Positions 8,165 through 16,616 of a DNA stretch of 64,000 nucleotides are shown one piece after another. Position 1 is the first letter of the stretch. Every line of letters starts with the position of its first letter. The translations under genes and the position numbers were made by a program. Source of the DNA: UBA6163 sp031411655 (lineage in GTDB: Bacteria > Planctomycetota > Planctomycetia > Pirellulales > Pirellulaceae); NCBI GenBank assembly GCA_031411655.1, contig JANOBM010000264.1:1-64000 (forward strand), read 5' to 3'. The notes beneath the pieces are model-generated. The model ran no database searches and had not been told where the DNA came from. It was given only the letters and a program-made list of their open reading frames with translations.

Positions 8165-9090
8165 CCAAGCGGACTGGCCAAGAAACGCCTTGGGTTGTCA
8201 GACGTCCAGAGTTTGATCGTTTCGGCATCAATGTCGATTCCTTCAAGCACCTGAACCATTTGGTTCATCGTCGACGCGCACCCAGCGTAATGCGTGCGAT
8301 CGGCTGCCCATGCTGCGCCGGTATCATCCACGTCGACAAACTGGTCGCCAAGTGGATAACGACCCGGCCCCAAACCTGCAGCGCTGATTGCATCGGTCAC
8401 GATGATCACATGGGACCGTGGAACAACTTTGAGATAGTTCTTTAGCGCAAAAGGCGTGACATGATGACCGTCAGCGATGAAAGAAATCGAAATGCGATCG
8501 GCGAATGCGAGTACTCGTTGAATAATATTATCGTGCCGGTGCATCAAACCTGGACAGCCATTTCCCAAATGGGTGTATAACTGCATTCCCGCATCGATCG
8601 CATTTTCAAGTTCCGAATACGATGCATTGCTATGCCCGCCTGCAACGATTACTCCCTGTTCAATGAGGCATCGGGTAGTTGTAAATCCTGGATCCCTTTC
8701 TGGTGCTAACGTCATCAGACGGACATGTCCTTTCCCCGCCGCAACGAACTGCGCTGCGGTGTGCGTATCCGCGAGTCGCACATGGTGGGCGGGATGAGCA
8801 CCGACGTATCCAGGCTCCGGGGATAGGAATGGGCCTTCCACGTGTATACCTGCAATCACATTGGCGACAATTGGTTCTCGTTCGATGAGCGAGGCAACGC
8901 GAGTGATCCGCGATAGCATTGCAGTCGGCGAAGCGGTGATAATGGTTGCAAGAATCTGCGAGACACCATCGCGTCTCAATCTCGAGCAAAGACGGGTCAC
9001 CTCATCGTCCGTGTAGGAATCCGTATTGAAATCGAAACCTGCATAACCGTTGACCTGTAGGTCAACAAACGAGGCTAATTCGGCATTCAT
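8161..9090 (-). CDS. nagA: N-acetylglucosamine-6-phosphate deacetylase, short form
   Basis: Removes acetate from N-acetylglucosamine-6-phosphate, giving glucosamine-6-phosphate for NagB. 309 residues against about 380 for E. coli NagA: it starts almost directly at the barrel (FVDLQVNGYAGFDF, residues 8-21) and lacks most of the small beta domain. Recognisable barrel motifs are GIHVEGPFLSPEPGYVGAHP near 94 (metal-ligand Glu), GGHSNAS near 165, THLGNGCPGLMHRHDN near 187, and VTDAISAAGLGPG near 247 (catalytic Asp). Its ATG overlaps the nagB stop (ATGA), so the two are translationally coupled. Amidohydrolase assignment is firm; substrate is supported by nagB next door. Confidence 0.85.
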   Translation of the reverse strand: MNAELASFVDLQVNGYAGFDFNTDSYTDDEVTRLCSRLRRDGVSQILATIITASPTAMLSRITRVASLIEREPIVANVIAGIHVEGPFLSPEPGYVGAHPAHHVRLADTHTAAQFVAAGKGHVRLMTLAPERDPGFTTTRCLIEQGVIVAGGHSNASYSELENAIDAGMQLYTHLGNGCPGLMHRHDNIIQRVLAFADRISISFIADGHHVTPFALKNYLKVVPRSHVIIVTDAISAAGLGPGRYPLGDQFVDVDDTGAAWAADRTHYAGCASTMNQMVQVLEGIDIDAETIKLWTSDNPRRFLASPLG

Positions 9091-9863
9091 ATCGACGTTG
9101 CCATTTTTTTAGTTGCATCGGATAACTGGCTTGCCGCTGAACGATCCACAATCACAGTGACACGAGGGTGGGTCTGCAGAATACTTGCGGGAACGAGGGG
9201 AGTGACTGGCCCTTCAACCGAGTTCCGCACCGCTTGCGACTTGCGTTCATCCGGCACGCTACAAAAGATGATGGACGACCGCATGATTTGGCGAATCGAC
9301 ATACTGATCGCATGCGTGGGAACCTCGGCCAAGGTAGCAAACCAGCCTTCACCGACCTGTTGCATGCGACAAGCCATATCCAATTTGACCGTTAGGTATG
9401 GCTCGTCGGTTTCAAAATCAGCCGGTGGGTCATTGAAAGCAAGGTGACCATTCTCGCCAATGCCGACGAGTGCCACATCAATCGGTGGTCGCCCAGTGAC
9501 CGGTGAAGTGAGAATCTCGCCGACCGTTCTCATCGTCACCGAGCAATCACCGTTACCGAACAAGTAGTGAAAGTGCTTCAGTGGCACTCGATCAACGAAA
9601 CGCTCGCGAAGATAGCCGCAGAAAGAAGCAGGGTGACTGGGTGCCAAGCCGATATATTCGTCTAGATGAAAACCAGTGATTGCCGGCCATGGCACATCAT
9701 TGCGTTTTGATAATTCCTCGAGCACTTCAAACTGGCTTGAGCCGGTCGCGATTAGCAGCCTCGCTTCTCCATGCTCTGCCACGGTCTTATTCAACTCCGC
9801 AGCGGCCGCTTCAGCAACAAATTGACCCATCGCTCGTCGATCGGAAGAAATCACCAGTCGCAC
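9087..9863 (-). CDS. nagB: glucosamine-6-phosphate deaminase
   Basis: Converts glucosamine-6-phosphate to fructose-6-phosphate and ammonia. From the GTG at 9863 it has 258 residues, near the 266 of E. coli NagB, and begins VRLVISSDRRAMGQF, matching the family's MRLI start. Motifs visible are LLIATGSSQFEVLEEL near 36, GFHLDEYIGLAPSHPASF near 66 (catalytic Asp/Glu region), and LVGIGENGHLAFNDPPADF near 134 (His of the lid). The frame continues upstream to 9926, but the GTG is favoured by a strong ribosome site 7 bases before it and by the family alignment. It is first in a nagB-nagA operon. Confidence 0.9.
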   Translation of the reverse strand: MRLVISSDRRAMGQFVAEAAAAELNKTVAEHGEARLLIATGSSQFEVLEELSKRNDVPWPAITGFHLDEYIGLAPSHPASFCGYLRERFVDRVPLKHFHYLFGNGDCSVTMRTVGEILTSPVTGRPPIDVALVGIGENGHLAFNDPPADFETDEPYLTVKLDMACRMQQVGEGWFATLAEVPTHAISMSIRQIMRSSIIFCSVPDERKSQAVRNSVEGPVTPLVPASILQTHPRVTVIVDRSAASQLSDATKKMATSI

Positions 9864-10281
9864 GGAAACACCCCTCTGAAAATCGATACCGCTACCTTCC
9901 ATCGCGAGACCAGGCCGGAAGCTCAAGTTCCAAAAGAAGCCTAAAACACGTTTGATTCGTGACGGACCGGTGGAAGTTTTCTTTACCTTACGTTATCGAC
10001 GAAAACATGAAAGCCCCTGCAAACGTTGCAATGCGTTACAAAATGGATAGAGCGTGAGTGTGAATGAAAGTGCGATGCATGGGTGGGATTAAAAACGAGT
10101 TTAACGGAGTTCGCCAAGTGTGGGCGCACATCCCGGCAGCCCACCACGTCCGGGCAAACGCGGCTACATTAAGCGGCAGAAAACTCAAGTGGCCCCGGAT
10201 GCCTCCCTTTGCAGAACGCACCTTGGTCGGTTGCTAGGGGCCATGGGCCGAGGCATACGATGCAACACCTCGGAAACAATA
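9864..10281. other. intergenic region upstream of nagB and the arsenic-type cluster
   Basis: About 420 bases between the divergent nagB gene and the next candidate gene. Apart from the nagB ribosome site I see no convincing gene, tRNA or terminator. It should contain the nagB promoter and the promoter for the rightward cluster, but I could not identify -35/-10 pairs with confidence. Confidence 0.5.
9871..9877 (-). promoter_or_regulatory. ribosome binding site for nagB
   Basis: AGAGGGG on the minus strand, 7 bases upstream of the GTG at 9863. It decides the nagB start against the longer in-frame ATGs at 9926 and 9902. Confidence 0.7.
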
Positions 10282-10515
10282 ATGAAATTATTAACCGGCT
10301 TTTCCAGTCCCACCAAGCTCGGCGCCCAGGATGTTCAGCTTGATTTCAAAGTCACACCCGTCGTGGATCGGCTTTTCATTGACTTGACTGGCGATCGCCG
10401 CAGGAGGTTGAAAGCAATAGCACCCCATCTCCTGCTGAGTTTGCAGCCAGGCGCCAGTAAGGGCTTAATGCTTATGAAATCCTTCCATTACGATTGGGGT
10501 CCGCTCCATCGATGA
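10282..10515 (+). CDS. possible small protein coupled to the TVP38 gene
   Basis: A 77-residue frame starting at ATG 10282 (MKLLTGFSSPTKLGAQ) and ending in a TGA that overlaps the ATG of the TVP38/TMEM64 gene (ATGA at 10512). The overlap is the main reason to list it, since such overlaps are common between coupled genes here. It has no signal peptide, no membrane helix and no motif I recognise, and no good ribosome site. The frame is open back to 10120. It may equally be a chance frame in leader DNA. Confidence 0.3.
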   Translation: MKLLTGFSSPTKLGAQDVQLDFKVTPVVDRLFIDLTGDRRRRLKAIAPHLLLSLQPGASKGLMLMKSFHYDWGPLHR

Positions 10516-11336
10516 CAACAAAGGACTCCTTAAGAATTATTGATAAACGCAGTGGAAACAGCGACTTTAACAAGAAGTGGATTTTGTTAGCTCTGGCCAT
10601 CTTTGCCACTGGTTTATCCTATTGGCAGTGGGGAGAGTTGCTGACAGTTGAGAATGTCGCCCACCGCGAATCAGTTTTGCGAGATTACCAGCAACGCCAC
10701 CCCCTGATGATTTATGGGATCGCGTTCGCTTTTTACGTGCTCATCACCGGATTATCGCTGCCCGGTGCAGCCGGTCTAACGCTTGTCTATGGATGGTACT
10801 TCGGCTTTCTAAGATCCCTGGTGTTGGTCAGCGTTGCATCGACCACTGGTGCGACCTTAGCGTTCCTCCTCAGCCGATTCATGTTTCGCGATTTCGTTCA
10901 GCGCCGATTCGGTGAGCGATTGAAAGGTTTCAACGATTCCTTGGAACGCGAGGGACCGTACTTTCTCTTTTCATTGCGACTGATCCCTGCGGTACCCTTT
11001 TTCGTCATCAATGCGGTGATGGGACTGACGCCAATCGCAACACGAACTTTCTGGTGGATTAGCCAAGTGGGAATGTTACCGGGCACCGCAGTTTTCGTTT
11101 ATGCCGGATCAAGTGTTCCTAGCCTGCAAGCACTTGCCAGCGATGGCGTTGGTTCGGCTTTTACGCCCCGTCAACTTACACAAATCACCATCGCCTTTGT
11201 TCTATTGGGACTGTTCCCGTGGCTGGTGCGGGCAATCATGAGATTCTTAGGCAGCAGCACGCCACGATCGCCCAAACCATCCGCGAAAACCAAGCACTCC
11301 GCGAACACCAAGCACTCCGCGAACACCAAGGAATAA
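10512..11336 (+). CDS. TVP38/TMEM64 (DedA-like, SNARE-associated) membrane protein
   Basis: Integral membrane protein of the VTT/DedA superfamily; these proteins are linked to lipid or small-molecule handling and often sit beside MerA-like reductases. From ATG 10512 it has 274 residues. Hydrophobic helices occur near 17-35, 66-110 and 175-245. The family signature is clear: FLFSLRLIPAVPFFVINAV near 156-174 followed by GLTPIATRTFWW. The C-terminal tail after about residue 250 is basic and made of a short repeat (KHSANT). TTG at 10494 is an alternative start. It is the first clear gene of the arsenic-type cluster; the next gene begins 6 bases after its stop. Confidence 0.85.
   Translation: MTTKDSLRIIDKRSGNSDFNKKWILLALAIFATGLSYWQWGELLTVENVAHRESVLRDYQQRHPLMIYGIAFAFYVLITGLSLPGAAGLTLVYGWYFGFLRSLVLVSVASTTGATLAFLLSRFMFRDFVQRRFGERLKGFNDSLEREGPYFLFSLRLIPAVPFFVINAVMGLTPIATRTFWWISQVGMLPGTAVFVYAGSSVPSLQALASDGVGSAFTPRQLTQITIAFVLLGLFPWLVRAIMRFLGSSTPRSPKPSAKTKHSANTKHSANTKE
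11273..11326 (+). repeat. 18-bp tandem repeat in the 3' end of the TVP38/TMEM64 gene
   Basis: Two identical 18-base units (CAAGCACTCCGCGAACAC, 11291-11308 and 11309-11326) are preceded by a diverged third unit (11273-11290). They encode KHSANT repeats in the protein tail. Eighteen bases keep the reading frame, so copy number could vary without breaking the gene. Confidence 0.85.
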
Positions 11337-11342
11337 TACGAC

Positions 11343-12857
11343 GTGTTTGACCCGACGCCACTTCATCCGCTGGACTCGCACAATCGCGAGTTAGAGGCAA
11401 ACGTTCGTCCTCCAAACTGGAGTAATCCCGTACCGACGGGACGTTACAACCTCGTCGTGATTGGTGCTGGCACCGCTGGACTTGTAGCCGCTGCGGGCGC
11501 GGCTGGCTTGGGTGCCAAAGTTGCAATCATTGAACGATCGCTTATGGGAGGCGACTGCTTGAATGTGGGTTGCGTCCCTTCAAAAGGGATCATTAGCTCC
11601 GCAAGGGTCGCCGCGGCAGCACGTCGCGCCGGCAATTTCGGTGTTGAGATTACGACCAATCCACAGGTTAATTTTTCATATGCGATGGAGCGAATGAGAC
11701 GCCTACGCGCTCAGATCAGCCCCAATGATTCAGCTCGAAGGTTTCGTGATCTCGGAATTGATGTCTTCTTCGGACAGGCAAGCTTTATAGACGCCAATAC
11801 GATCGATGTGAACGGTCAATCACTCAAGTTCCGAAAGGCAGTGATCGCTACCGGGGCCCGTGCCGCCGCACCGCCGATCCCTGGACTTGATACTGTCGAT
11901 TATCTAACCAATGAATCTTTGTTTTCATTAACGGAATTGCCAAAGCGGCTTGGAGTAATCGGCGCTGGACCAATCGGCTGCGAAATGGCTCAGGCTTTCG
12001 CACAATTCGGCAGTCAAGTGGTGCTCATCGAATCCTCAAGCGGTATCCTACCTCGAGAGGACCGCGATGCCGCCGCGGTGCTCGAACGTCAATTGCTTCG
12101 TGACGGGGTACGATTATTGTCTGGCGGCAGCAGCCTCAGTATCGCAAAAACCGATAACGTGGTGTTGAAAGGCCAAAGCAACGGCAACGCTTACAGCGAG
12201 ACGGTCGATCGACTATTAATAGCCGCCGGGCGTCGGCCCAATATCGAGCATTTGAATCTTGAATTGGTCGGTGTTTCCTACACCTCCAAGGGGGTGACGG
12301 TAAACGATCGCTTGCAAACGACCAACCCGAATATTTATGCAGCAGGGGACATCTGCTCAAGATTTCAATTCACACACGCGGCAGATTTTATGGCTCGCAT
12401 CGTGATCCAAAATGCGATTTTCAAAGGTCGCAAGCGAGCATCTCGCCTAGTGATTCCGTGGTGTACCTACACGTCTCCCGAAGTTGCGCATGTCGGACTG
12501 AATGAAAAACAGGCGGAGGAGCAGGGCGTCGCCATCGACACCTTCCTTCAAGAATTTCGCGAGGTCGACCGTGCCATTCTGGATAGCGAAGAAGAAGGCT
12601 TCGTCAAAGTTCACGTCAAACGGGGAACCGACACAATCCTCGGCGCCACCATTGTTGCCGGACACGCTGGGGACATGATCTCGGAACTCACTCTGGCGAT
12701 GACGAACAGAATCGGCTTGAAGCAAATTGCAAATACGATTCACCCTTATCCAACGCAAGCAGAGGCGATTCGCAAGCTCGGCGACCAGTACAATCGAACG
12801 CGACTAACGCCGCTAATTAAATCAATCTTTGCGAAATGGTTAGCATGGACCCGATGA
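11343..12857 (+). CDS. MerA-like pyridine nucleotide-disulfide oxidoreductase
   Basis: A FAD/NAD(P)H disulfide oxidoreductase of class I, 504 residues, starting at GTG 11343. FAD-binding motif VVIGAGTAGLVAAAGAAGLG lies near residues 38-57 and the redox-active CLNVGC at 72-77. The NAD(P)-binding motif LGVIGAGPIGCEMAQAFAQ is near 200, and the second FAD motif NIYAAGDIC near 330. HPYPTQAE at 467-474 has Tyr where glutathione and lipoamide reductases have the catalytic His; mercuric reductases also have Tyr there. The C-terminal Cys-Cys pair and the N-terminal metal-binding domain of true MerA are absent, so mercury reduction is unlikely. The TVP38 gene lies just upstream and ArsM downstream. The substrate is unknown. 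Confidence 0.8.
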   Translation: MFDPTPLHPLDSHNRELEANVRPPNWSNPVPTGRYNLVVIGAGTAGLVAAAGAAGLGAKVAIIERSLMGGDCLNVGCVPSKGIISSARVAAAARRAGNFGVEITTNPQVNFSYAMERMRRLRAQISPNDSARRFRDLGIDVFFGQASFIDANTIDVNGQSLKFRKAVIATGARAAAPPIPGLDTVDYLTNESLFSLTELPKRLGVIGAGPIGCEMAQAFAQFGSQVVLIESSSGILPREDRDAAAVLERQLLRDGVRLLSGGSSLSIAKTDNVVLKGQSNGNAYSETVDRLLIAAGRRPNIEHLNLELVGVSYTSKGVTVNDRLQTTNPNIYAAGDICSRFQFTHAADFMARIVIQNAIFKGRKRASRLVIPWCTYTSPEVAHVGLNEKQAEEQGVAIDTFLQEFREVDRAILDSEEEGFVKVHVKRGTDTILGATIVAGHAGDMISELTLAMTNRIGLKQIANTIHPYPTQAEAIRKLGDQYNRTRLTPLIKSIFAKWLAWTR

Positions 12858-12978
12858 TTCTTAAAGGTGCCTTTTGTCCAATTCAAAGTCATCTGTAGTC
12901 GACACACCATTCACGTGCGAATGCGATAGGATTGGACATTGATACGATTATTTTCCCCACGAAAGCAAAGGAGAACCA

Positions 12979-14139
12979 ATGAATAGGCCATCGACAGAGG
13001 ATGCAGTCTACAGGCGATATGCTGCGGCTGCGGCTCAACGCGAAGAGGCACTTTGCTGCCCTATCGACTACGCATCCGACTTTCTCTCCGTGATGCCAGC
13101 AGAAATACTCCAACGTGATTATGGCTGCGGCGATCCCACTCCGTTTGCATGCGAGGGAGATGTAGTTCTCGATCTTGGTTCGGGCGGCGGAAAACTTTGT
13201 TACATCCTTTCACAGATTGTAGGTAGACGAGGGCGTGTGATCGGCGTCGACTGCAATGTCGAAATGCTTGCACTCGCTAGAAAATACCAGCAGCAGGTTG
13301 CGGATCGAATCGGCTTTGGCAATGTAGACTTTCGCTACGGCCTTATCCAAGATCTCCAACTTGACCTCGATTTACTCGGACGTGAATTGGGGCAACACCC
13401 CGTCCACGATCCGGCGAGTTGGCTGGTACTGCGCAACCTTGAGGAGCGACTGCGCCGCGAACAGCCGATGATTGCAGACAACTCGGTTGACTGCGTCGTT
13501 TCGAACTGCGTATTGAATCTCGTTCGCCAACAGGATCGCAGTCAGCTTTTCGCCGAAATCTTTCGTGTATTGAAGCGAGGCGGGAAGGCCGCGATCAGCG
13601 ACATCGTAGCCGACGAAGAAGTGCCTGCCGAACTACGACAGAATCCTGAGTTATGGTCCGGTTGTATCTCCGGCGCGTTCCGCGAAGACCATTTTCTGGC
13701 CGCGTTCGAAGACGCTGGGTTTTACGGCATCGAAATCGTCAAGCGGCAACGTGATCCGTGGCGGGTCGTTGATGGCATCGAGTTTCGTTCGGTAACGGTG
13801 GTCGCTCACAAGGGGAAGCAAGGTCCGTGCTTAGAACGAAATCAAGCGGTCGTCTATCGCGGCCCCTTTAAAAAAGTCGACGATGATGATGGCCACTCAT
13901 TCTTTCGTGGCGAGCGAATGGCTGTTTGCGACAAGACCTACCGCCTCCTGCAACAGCCGCCTTACGCGGGACATTTTGACGCCATTGAGCCGCGAGAATC
14001 GATTCCCTTATCAGATGCCACGCCATTCGATTGTCATCGCAGCAAGCGACGAGACGCTCGAGAAACCAAGGGCATTGATTATCACCTGACGACCGAAGCG
14101 CAGCCACCTAGCTGCGGCACAGACGGTTCTTGTTGCTAG
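12979..14139 (+). CDS. arsM: ArsM-type arsenite S-adenosylmethionine methyltransferase
   Basis: Predicted to methylate arsenite using SAM. 386 residues with a strong ribosome site (AAGGAG, 5 bases before the ATG). SAM motif I is VVLDLGSGGGKLCYI near 62-76 and the acidic loop VIGVDCN near 87-93. Three cysteines match the As(III)-binding set of ArsM enzymes by context: C50 (RDYGCGDPTP), C177 (SNCVLNL) and C229 (ELWSGCISGAF). A C-terminal extension (about 285-386) contains AVVYRGPFKKVDDDDGH and ends in a cysteine cluster, CGTDGSCC. Such extended ArsM forms accompany arsS. Downstream arsS supports the arsenic role. Methylation state of the product cannot be read from sequence. Confidence 0.8.
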   Translation: MNRPSTEDAVYRRYAAAAAQREEALCCPIDYASDFLSVMPAEILQRDYGCGDPTPFACEGDVVLDLGSGGGKLCYILSQIVGRRGRVIGVDCNVEMLALARKYQQQVADRIGFGNVDFRYGLIQDLQLDLDLLGRELGQHPVHDPASWLVLRNLEERLRREQPMIADNSVDCVVSNCVLNLVRQQDRSQLFAEIFRVLKRGGKAAISDIVADEEVPAELRQNPELWSGCISGAFREDHFLAAFEDAGFYGIEIVKRQRDPWRVVDGIEFRSVTVVAHKGKQGPCLERNQAVVYRGPFKKVDDDDGHSFFRGERMAVCDKTYRLLQQPPYAGHFDAIEPRESIPLSDATPFDCHRSKRRDARETKGIDYHLTTEAQPPSCGTDGSCC

Positions 14140-14217
14140 GGTGTCTTCCATTCGAAGCGCCTCGTCGCACAATCGGTTCAGCGATGATTCAATGACTCGC
14201 CAAAATGGATAAAGCAA

Positions 14218-15333
14218 GTGGATAAAAAAACGTTTGAATTGACTTTAGCCAGGCGTCATAGTCCGCTTGCTAACTCGCAGGAACAGATCCGTATCCTGGA
14301 GTCTTTTGCCAAGACGCCTTCGTTTCAGGACGTAGTGAGCGTACGCGGCAAATCGATGGACAGAACGAATGGTCGATCAGAATGGCCGCTTGAGGCGACC
14401 GGGATCGACGTTCTTCAACTCAATGTAGGTAAGGTTTGTAACCAGACCTGCCGACATTGCCACGTCGACGCAGGCCCCGACCGCCGCGAAACCATGTCAA
14501 TGGAGGTGGTGAATGCTTGCCTCGACTTCTTGCGTCAGACCGACATCCCAACCCTTGATATCACCGGAGGTGCACCGGAGATGAATCCGCTCTTTCGCAA
14601 ACTGGTTACCGAAGCGAGAGAGCTTGAACGCCGTGTGATCGATCGGTGCAACCTTACTATCCTTGTCGCCCCAGGCTACGACGATTTACCGGAATTTCTG
14701 GCGAAGCATCAAGTCGAAGTCGTTGCATCGCTGCCGTGTTACCTAGAGGAGAACGTCGATCGGCAACGAGGGGATCACGTTTTCCAACGGTCGATCACAG
14801 CACTCAAGAGACTCAATCAACTTGGCTATGGCCAGCCCGACTCAACACTCAAGCTAACGCTTATCTACAACCCGATCGGCCCAGCACTGCCGCCCGATCA
14901 GCACCGGCTGGAAACTGATTATCGCCGAGAACTTCTTGCACGCTACGGGATTGTGTTCACGCAATTATTTACGATTACCAATCTACCGATCAGTCGCTTT
15001 CTTAGCGACCTACTGGAAACGGATCGACTTGAGACCTATATGGAAACACTCGTCAATGCGTTCAATCCACGAACCCTCGACGGGTTGATGTGCCGTACGA
15101 TGCTGTCCGTGGATTGGCGTGGAAACCTTTACGACTGCGATTTCAATCAGATGCTGGAAATCGCGGTTGCACCCAACTTGCCACGTAACATTCGAGATGT
15201 TGACCACACCAACATTAATCACCTCGCAAAACGATCTATCCAAACCGGTCGACATTGCTTCGGATGCACGGCTGGGGCCGGGTCCAGTTGTCAAGGCACT
15301 ATCCTATCGGCGAAATCGGACGAGCATACATAA
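14218..15333 (+). CDS. arsS: ArsS, arsenosugar biosynthesis radical SAM protein
   Basis: Radical SAM enzyme that, in characterised homologues, attaches the SAM-derived 5'-deoxyadenosyl group to dimethylarsenite on the way to arsenosugars. 371 residues from GTG 14218. The 4Fe-4S motif CNQTCRHC gives C74, C78 and C81 in a LQLNVGKVCNQTCRHCHVD context typical of ArsS. TLDITGGAPEMNP near 121 is the GGE-like strand. The C-terminal DUF3641-type region carries further cysteines (CRTML, YDCDFNQ, HCFGCTAGAGSSCQG) for auxiliary clusters. About 45 extra residues precede the core; ATG 14353 is an alternative start, but would remove residues normally present. Directly follows arsM. Confidence 0.85.
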   Translation: MDKKTFELTLARRHSPLANSQEQIRILESFAKTPSFQDVVSVRGKSMDRTNGRSEWPLEATGIDVLQLNVGKVCNQTCRHCHVDAGPDRRETMSMEVVNACLDFLRQTDIPTLDITGGAPEMNPLFRKLVTEARELERRVIDRCNLTILVAPGYDDLPEFLAKHQVEVVASLPCYLEENVDRQRGDHVFQRSITALKRLNQLGYGQPDSTLKLTLIYNPIGPALPPDQHRLETDYRRELLARYGIVFTQLFTITNLPISRFLSDLLETDRLETYMETLVNAFNPRTLDGLMCRTMLSVDWRGNLYDCDFNQMLEIAVAPNLPRNIRDVDHTNINHLAKRSIQTGRHCFGCTAGAGSSCQGTILSAKSDEHT

Positions 15334-15520
15334 GCTGAACACGATGTTTGCGTACATATGTGAACGTCAGCTTTCAAGCGATCTTTCTGTCAATCGGCGT
15401 AATGATTGGCTTCCCCTACACGCGAGGCTGTCGCCTGCTGTCAATCGAACGGCTAAAGTAGGGCAAATGGTCCATGAGACCACTGGCAGTCCCAAAACTC
15501 ATCCAACGGAATGACAACTG

Positions 15521-15928
15521 ATGGCGCGCGTTTTCTTAACGTTTGTTGGCGTTGCGTATATCTTATTGGGGCTGTGGTGCGCCATCATGCCAGAACAGAC
15601 GTCAAACGCTGTCGGTTTCTCGCTCCAATCAGGCGCGGGTGATTCAGAGTTCCTCACCGTTTATGGCGGGCTAGAGATCGCGATAGGAAGTATATTTCTC
15701 TGGCCAATCCTCGCTCGAACCGAGATCTCCTTTTCGCTGACCTCGTGCCTAATCATTCACGGTTTTTTGGTTTTGTTTCGGACGATCGGTTTTTTCATTT
15801 TCAGCGGCATTCCCGTCGGCACCCAATACCTTGCTGCGACCGAATGGCTCATCTTGATCGGGTCTATCGCCTGTTACTTAAGCCTGTCACGTGGACACGC
15901 TGCTTTGGCTGCGTCAAACAAATCTTGA
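15521..15928 (+). CDS. DUF4345-type four-helix membrane protein
   Basis: Small integral membrane protein, 135 residues, with four hydrophobic segments (about 5-25, 48-66, 75-97, 105-125). The motifs NAVGFSL and EFLTVYGGLEIAIG between helices 1 and 2 match the DUF4345 family, whose function is unknown. Start is ATG 15521. It lies 187 bases after arsS on the same strand, so co-transcription with the arsenic cluster is possible but not shown. No charged or metal-binding motif suggests a specific job. Confidence 0.7.
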   Translation: MARVFLTFVGVAYILLGLWCAIMPEQTSNAVGFSLQSGAGDSEFLTVYGGLEIAIGSIFLWPILARTEISFSLTSCLIIHGFLVLFRTIGFFIFSGIPVGTQYLAATEWLILIGSIACYLSLSRGHAALAASNKS

Positions 15929-15950
15929 AAGCAGGAACATTGGTTCATCA

Positions 15951-16475
15951 ATGAAACCTACGATCCTGATGATTTTCCTAGGAACTTGCGTGTGTGGGAC
16001 GGCCGTGGCAGTGGACGGCCAAGAGTCCTTTCATTTCAGAACCAAACGCAGCATCGACAGAGTCGAAGCGACCGGGAATCACGATGCAACCACCTTCTCC
16101 GTTCACAGCCCCATGGGTATCGGTGAAGCTGTGATTGCACGAACGAGTGCCACCTGGCCTGATCGTGTCGTTATGAAACTTTACTTAAAAGGCCTTGAAA
16201 GTTTCCAAGTCTCGAACGGCAAGGTAACGCTTCATGCAGCGGTATCCAGTCAGAGCGAAATCCAATCAGTCCGAATTTGGAAAGAAGGCGATGAGAGTGT
16301 ACTGCTTGATAGGGACGACCCGTGCTGGATCACGATTCGGCTGATAGGCGTTGCCGACCATTTACTCACAGCAGTTCCACTAGAAAATGGAAACTTTGAA
16401 TTGCAATTGCCAAAGTGCATGTTCGAAGGCGACCCTGATTGCTTCACGGTCCGTTGGATCGACTTTTATCGCTAG
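15951..16475 (+). CDS. secreted protein of unknown function
   Basis: 174 residues from ATG 15951. A clear signal peptide (about residues 1-21, MKPTILMIFLGTCVCGTAVA) is followed by a mature part rich in predicted beta strands, with two cysteines near the end (LPKCMFEGDPDCF). It begins 22 bases after the DUF4345 gene stop, so the two are probably one transcript. A longer in-frame start at 15891 would bury the signal peptide and is disfavoured. I do not recognise the family. Confidence 0.55.
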   Translation: MKPTILMIFLGTCVCGTAVAVDGQESFHFRTKRSIDRVEATGNHDATTFSVHSPMGIGEAVIARTSATWPDRVVMKLYLKGLESFQVSNGKVTLHAAVSSQSEIQSVRIWKEGDESVLLDRDDPCWITIRLIGVADHLLTAVPLENGNFELQLPKCMFEGDPDCFTVRWIDFYR

Positions 16476-16616
16476 ACCAGGGGCAGAAAAATTGCTCGAC
16501 GAATGGTTGATATTTCGCACGCTGGCGGAAGCTCACCGCTTTGTTGATTCTGATATGATCCGCTTGGAATTCTGATTTTATCAAATGCTCAGGCTCGCGT
16601 TTTCAATGAAGTCCAA

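Noticed and set aside
11343..12857. true mercuric reductase (MerA)
   Set aside because: The C-terminal Cys pair and N-terminal metal-binding domain are absent, and no other mer genes are nearby.
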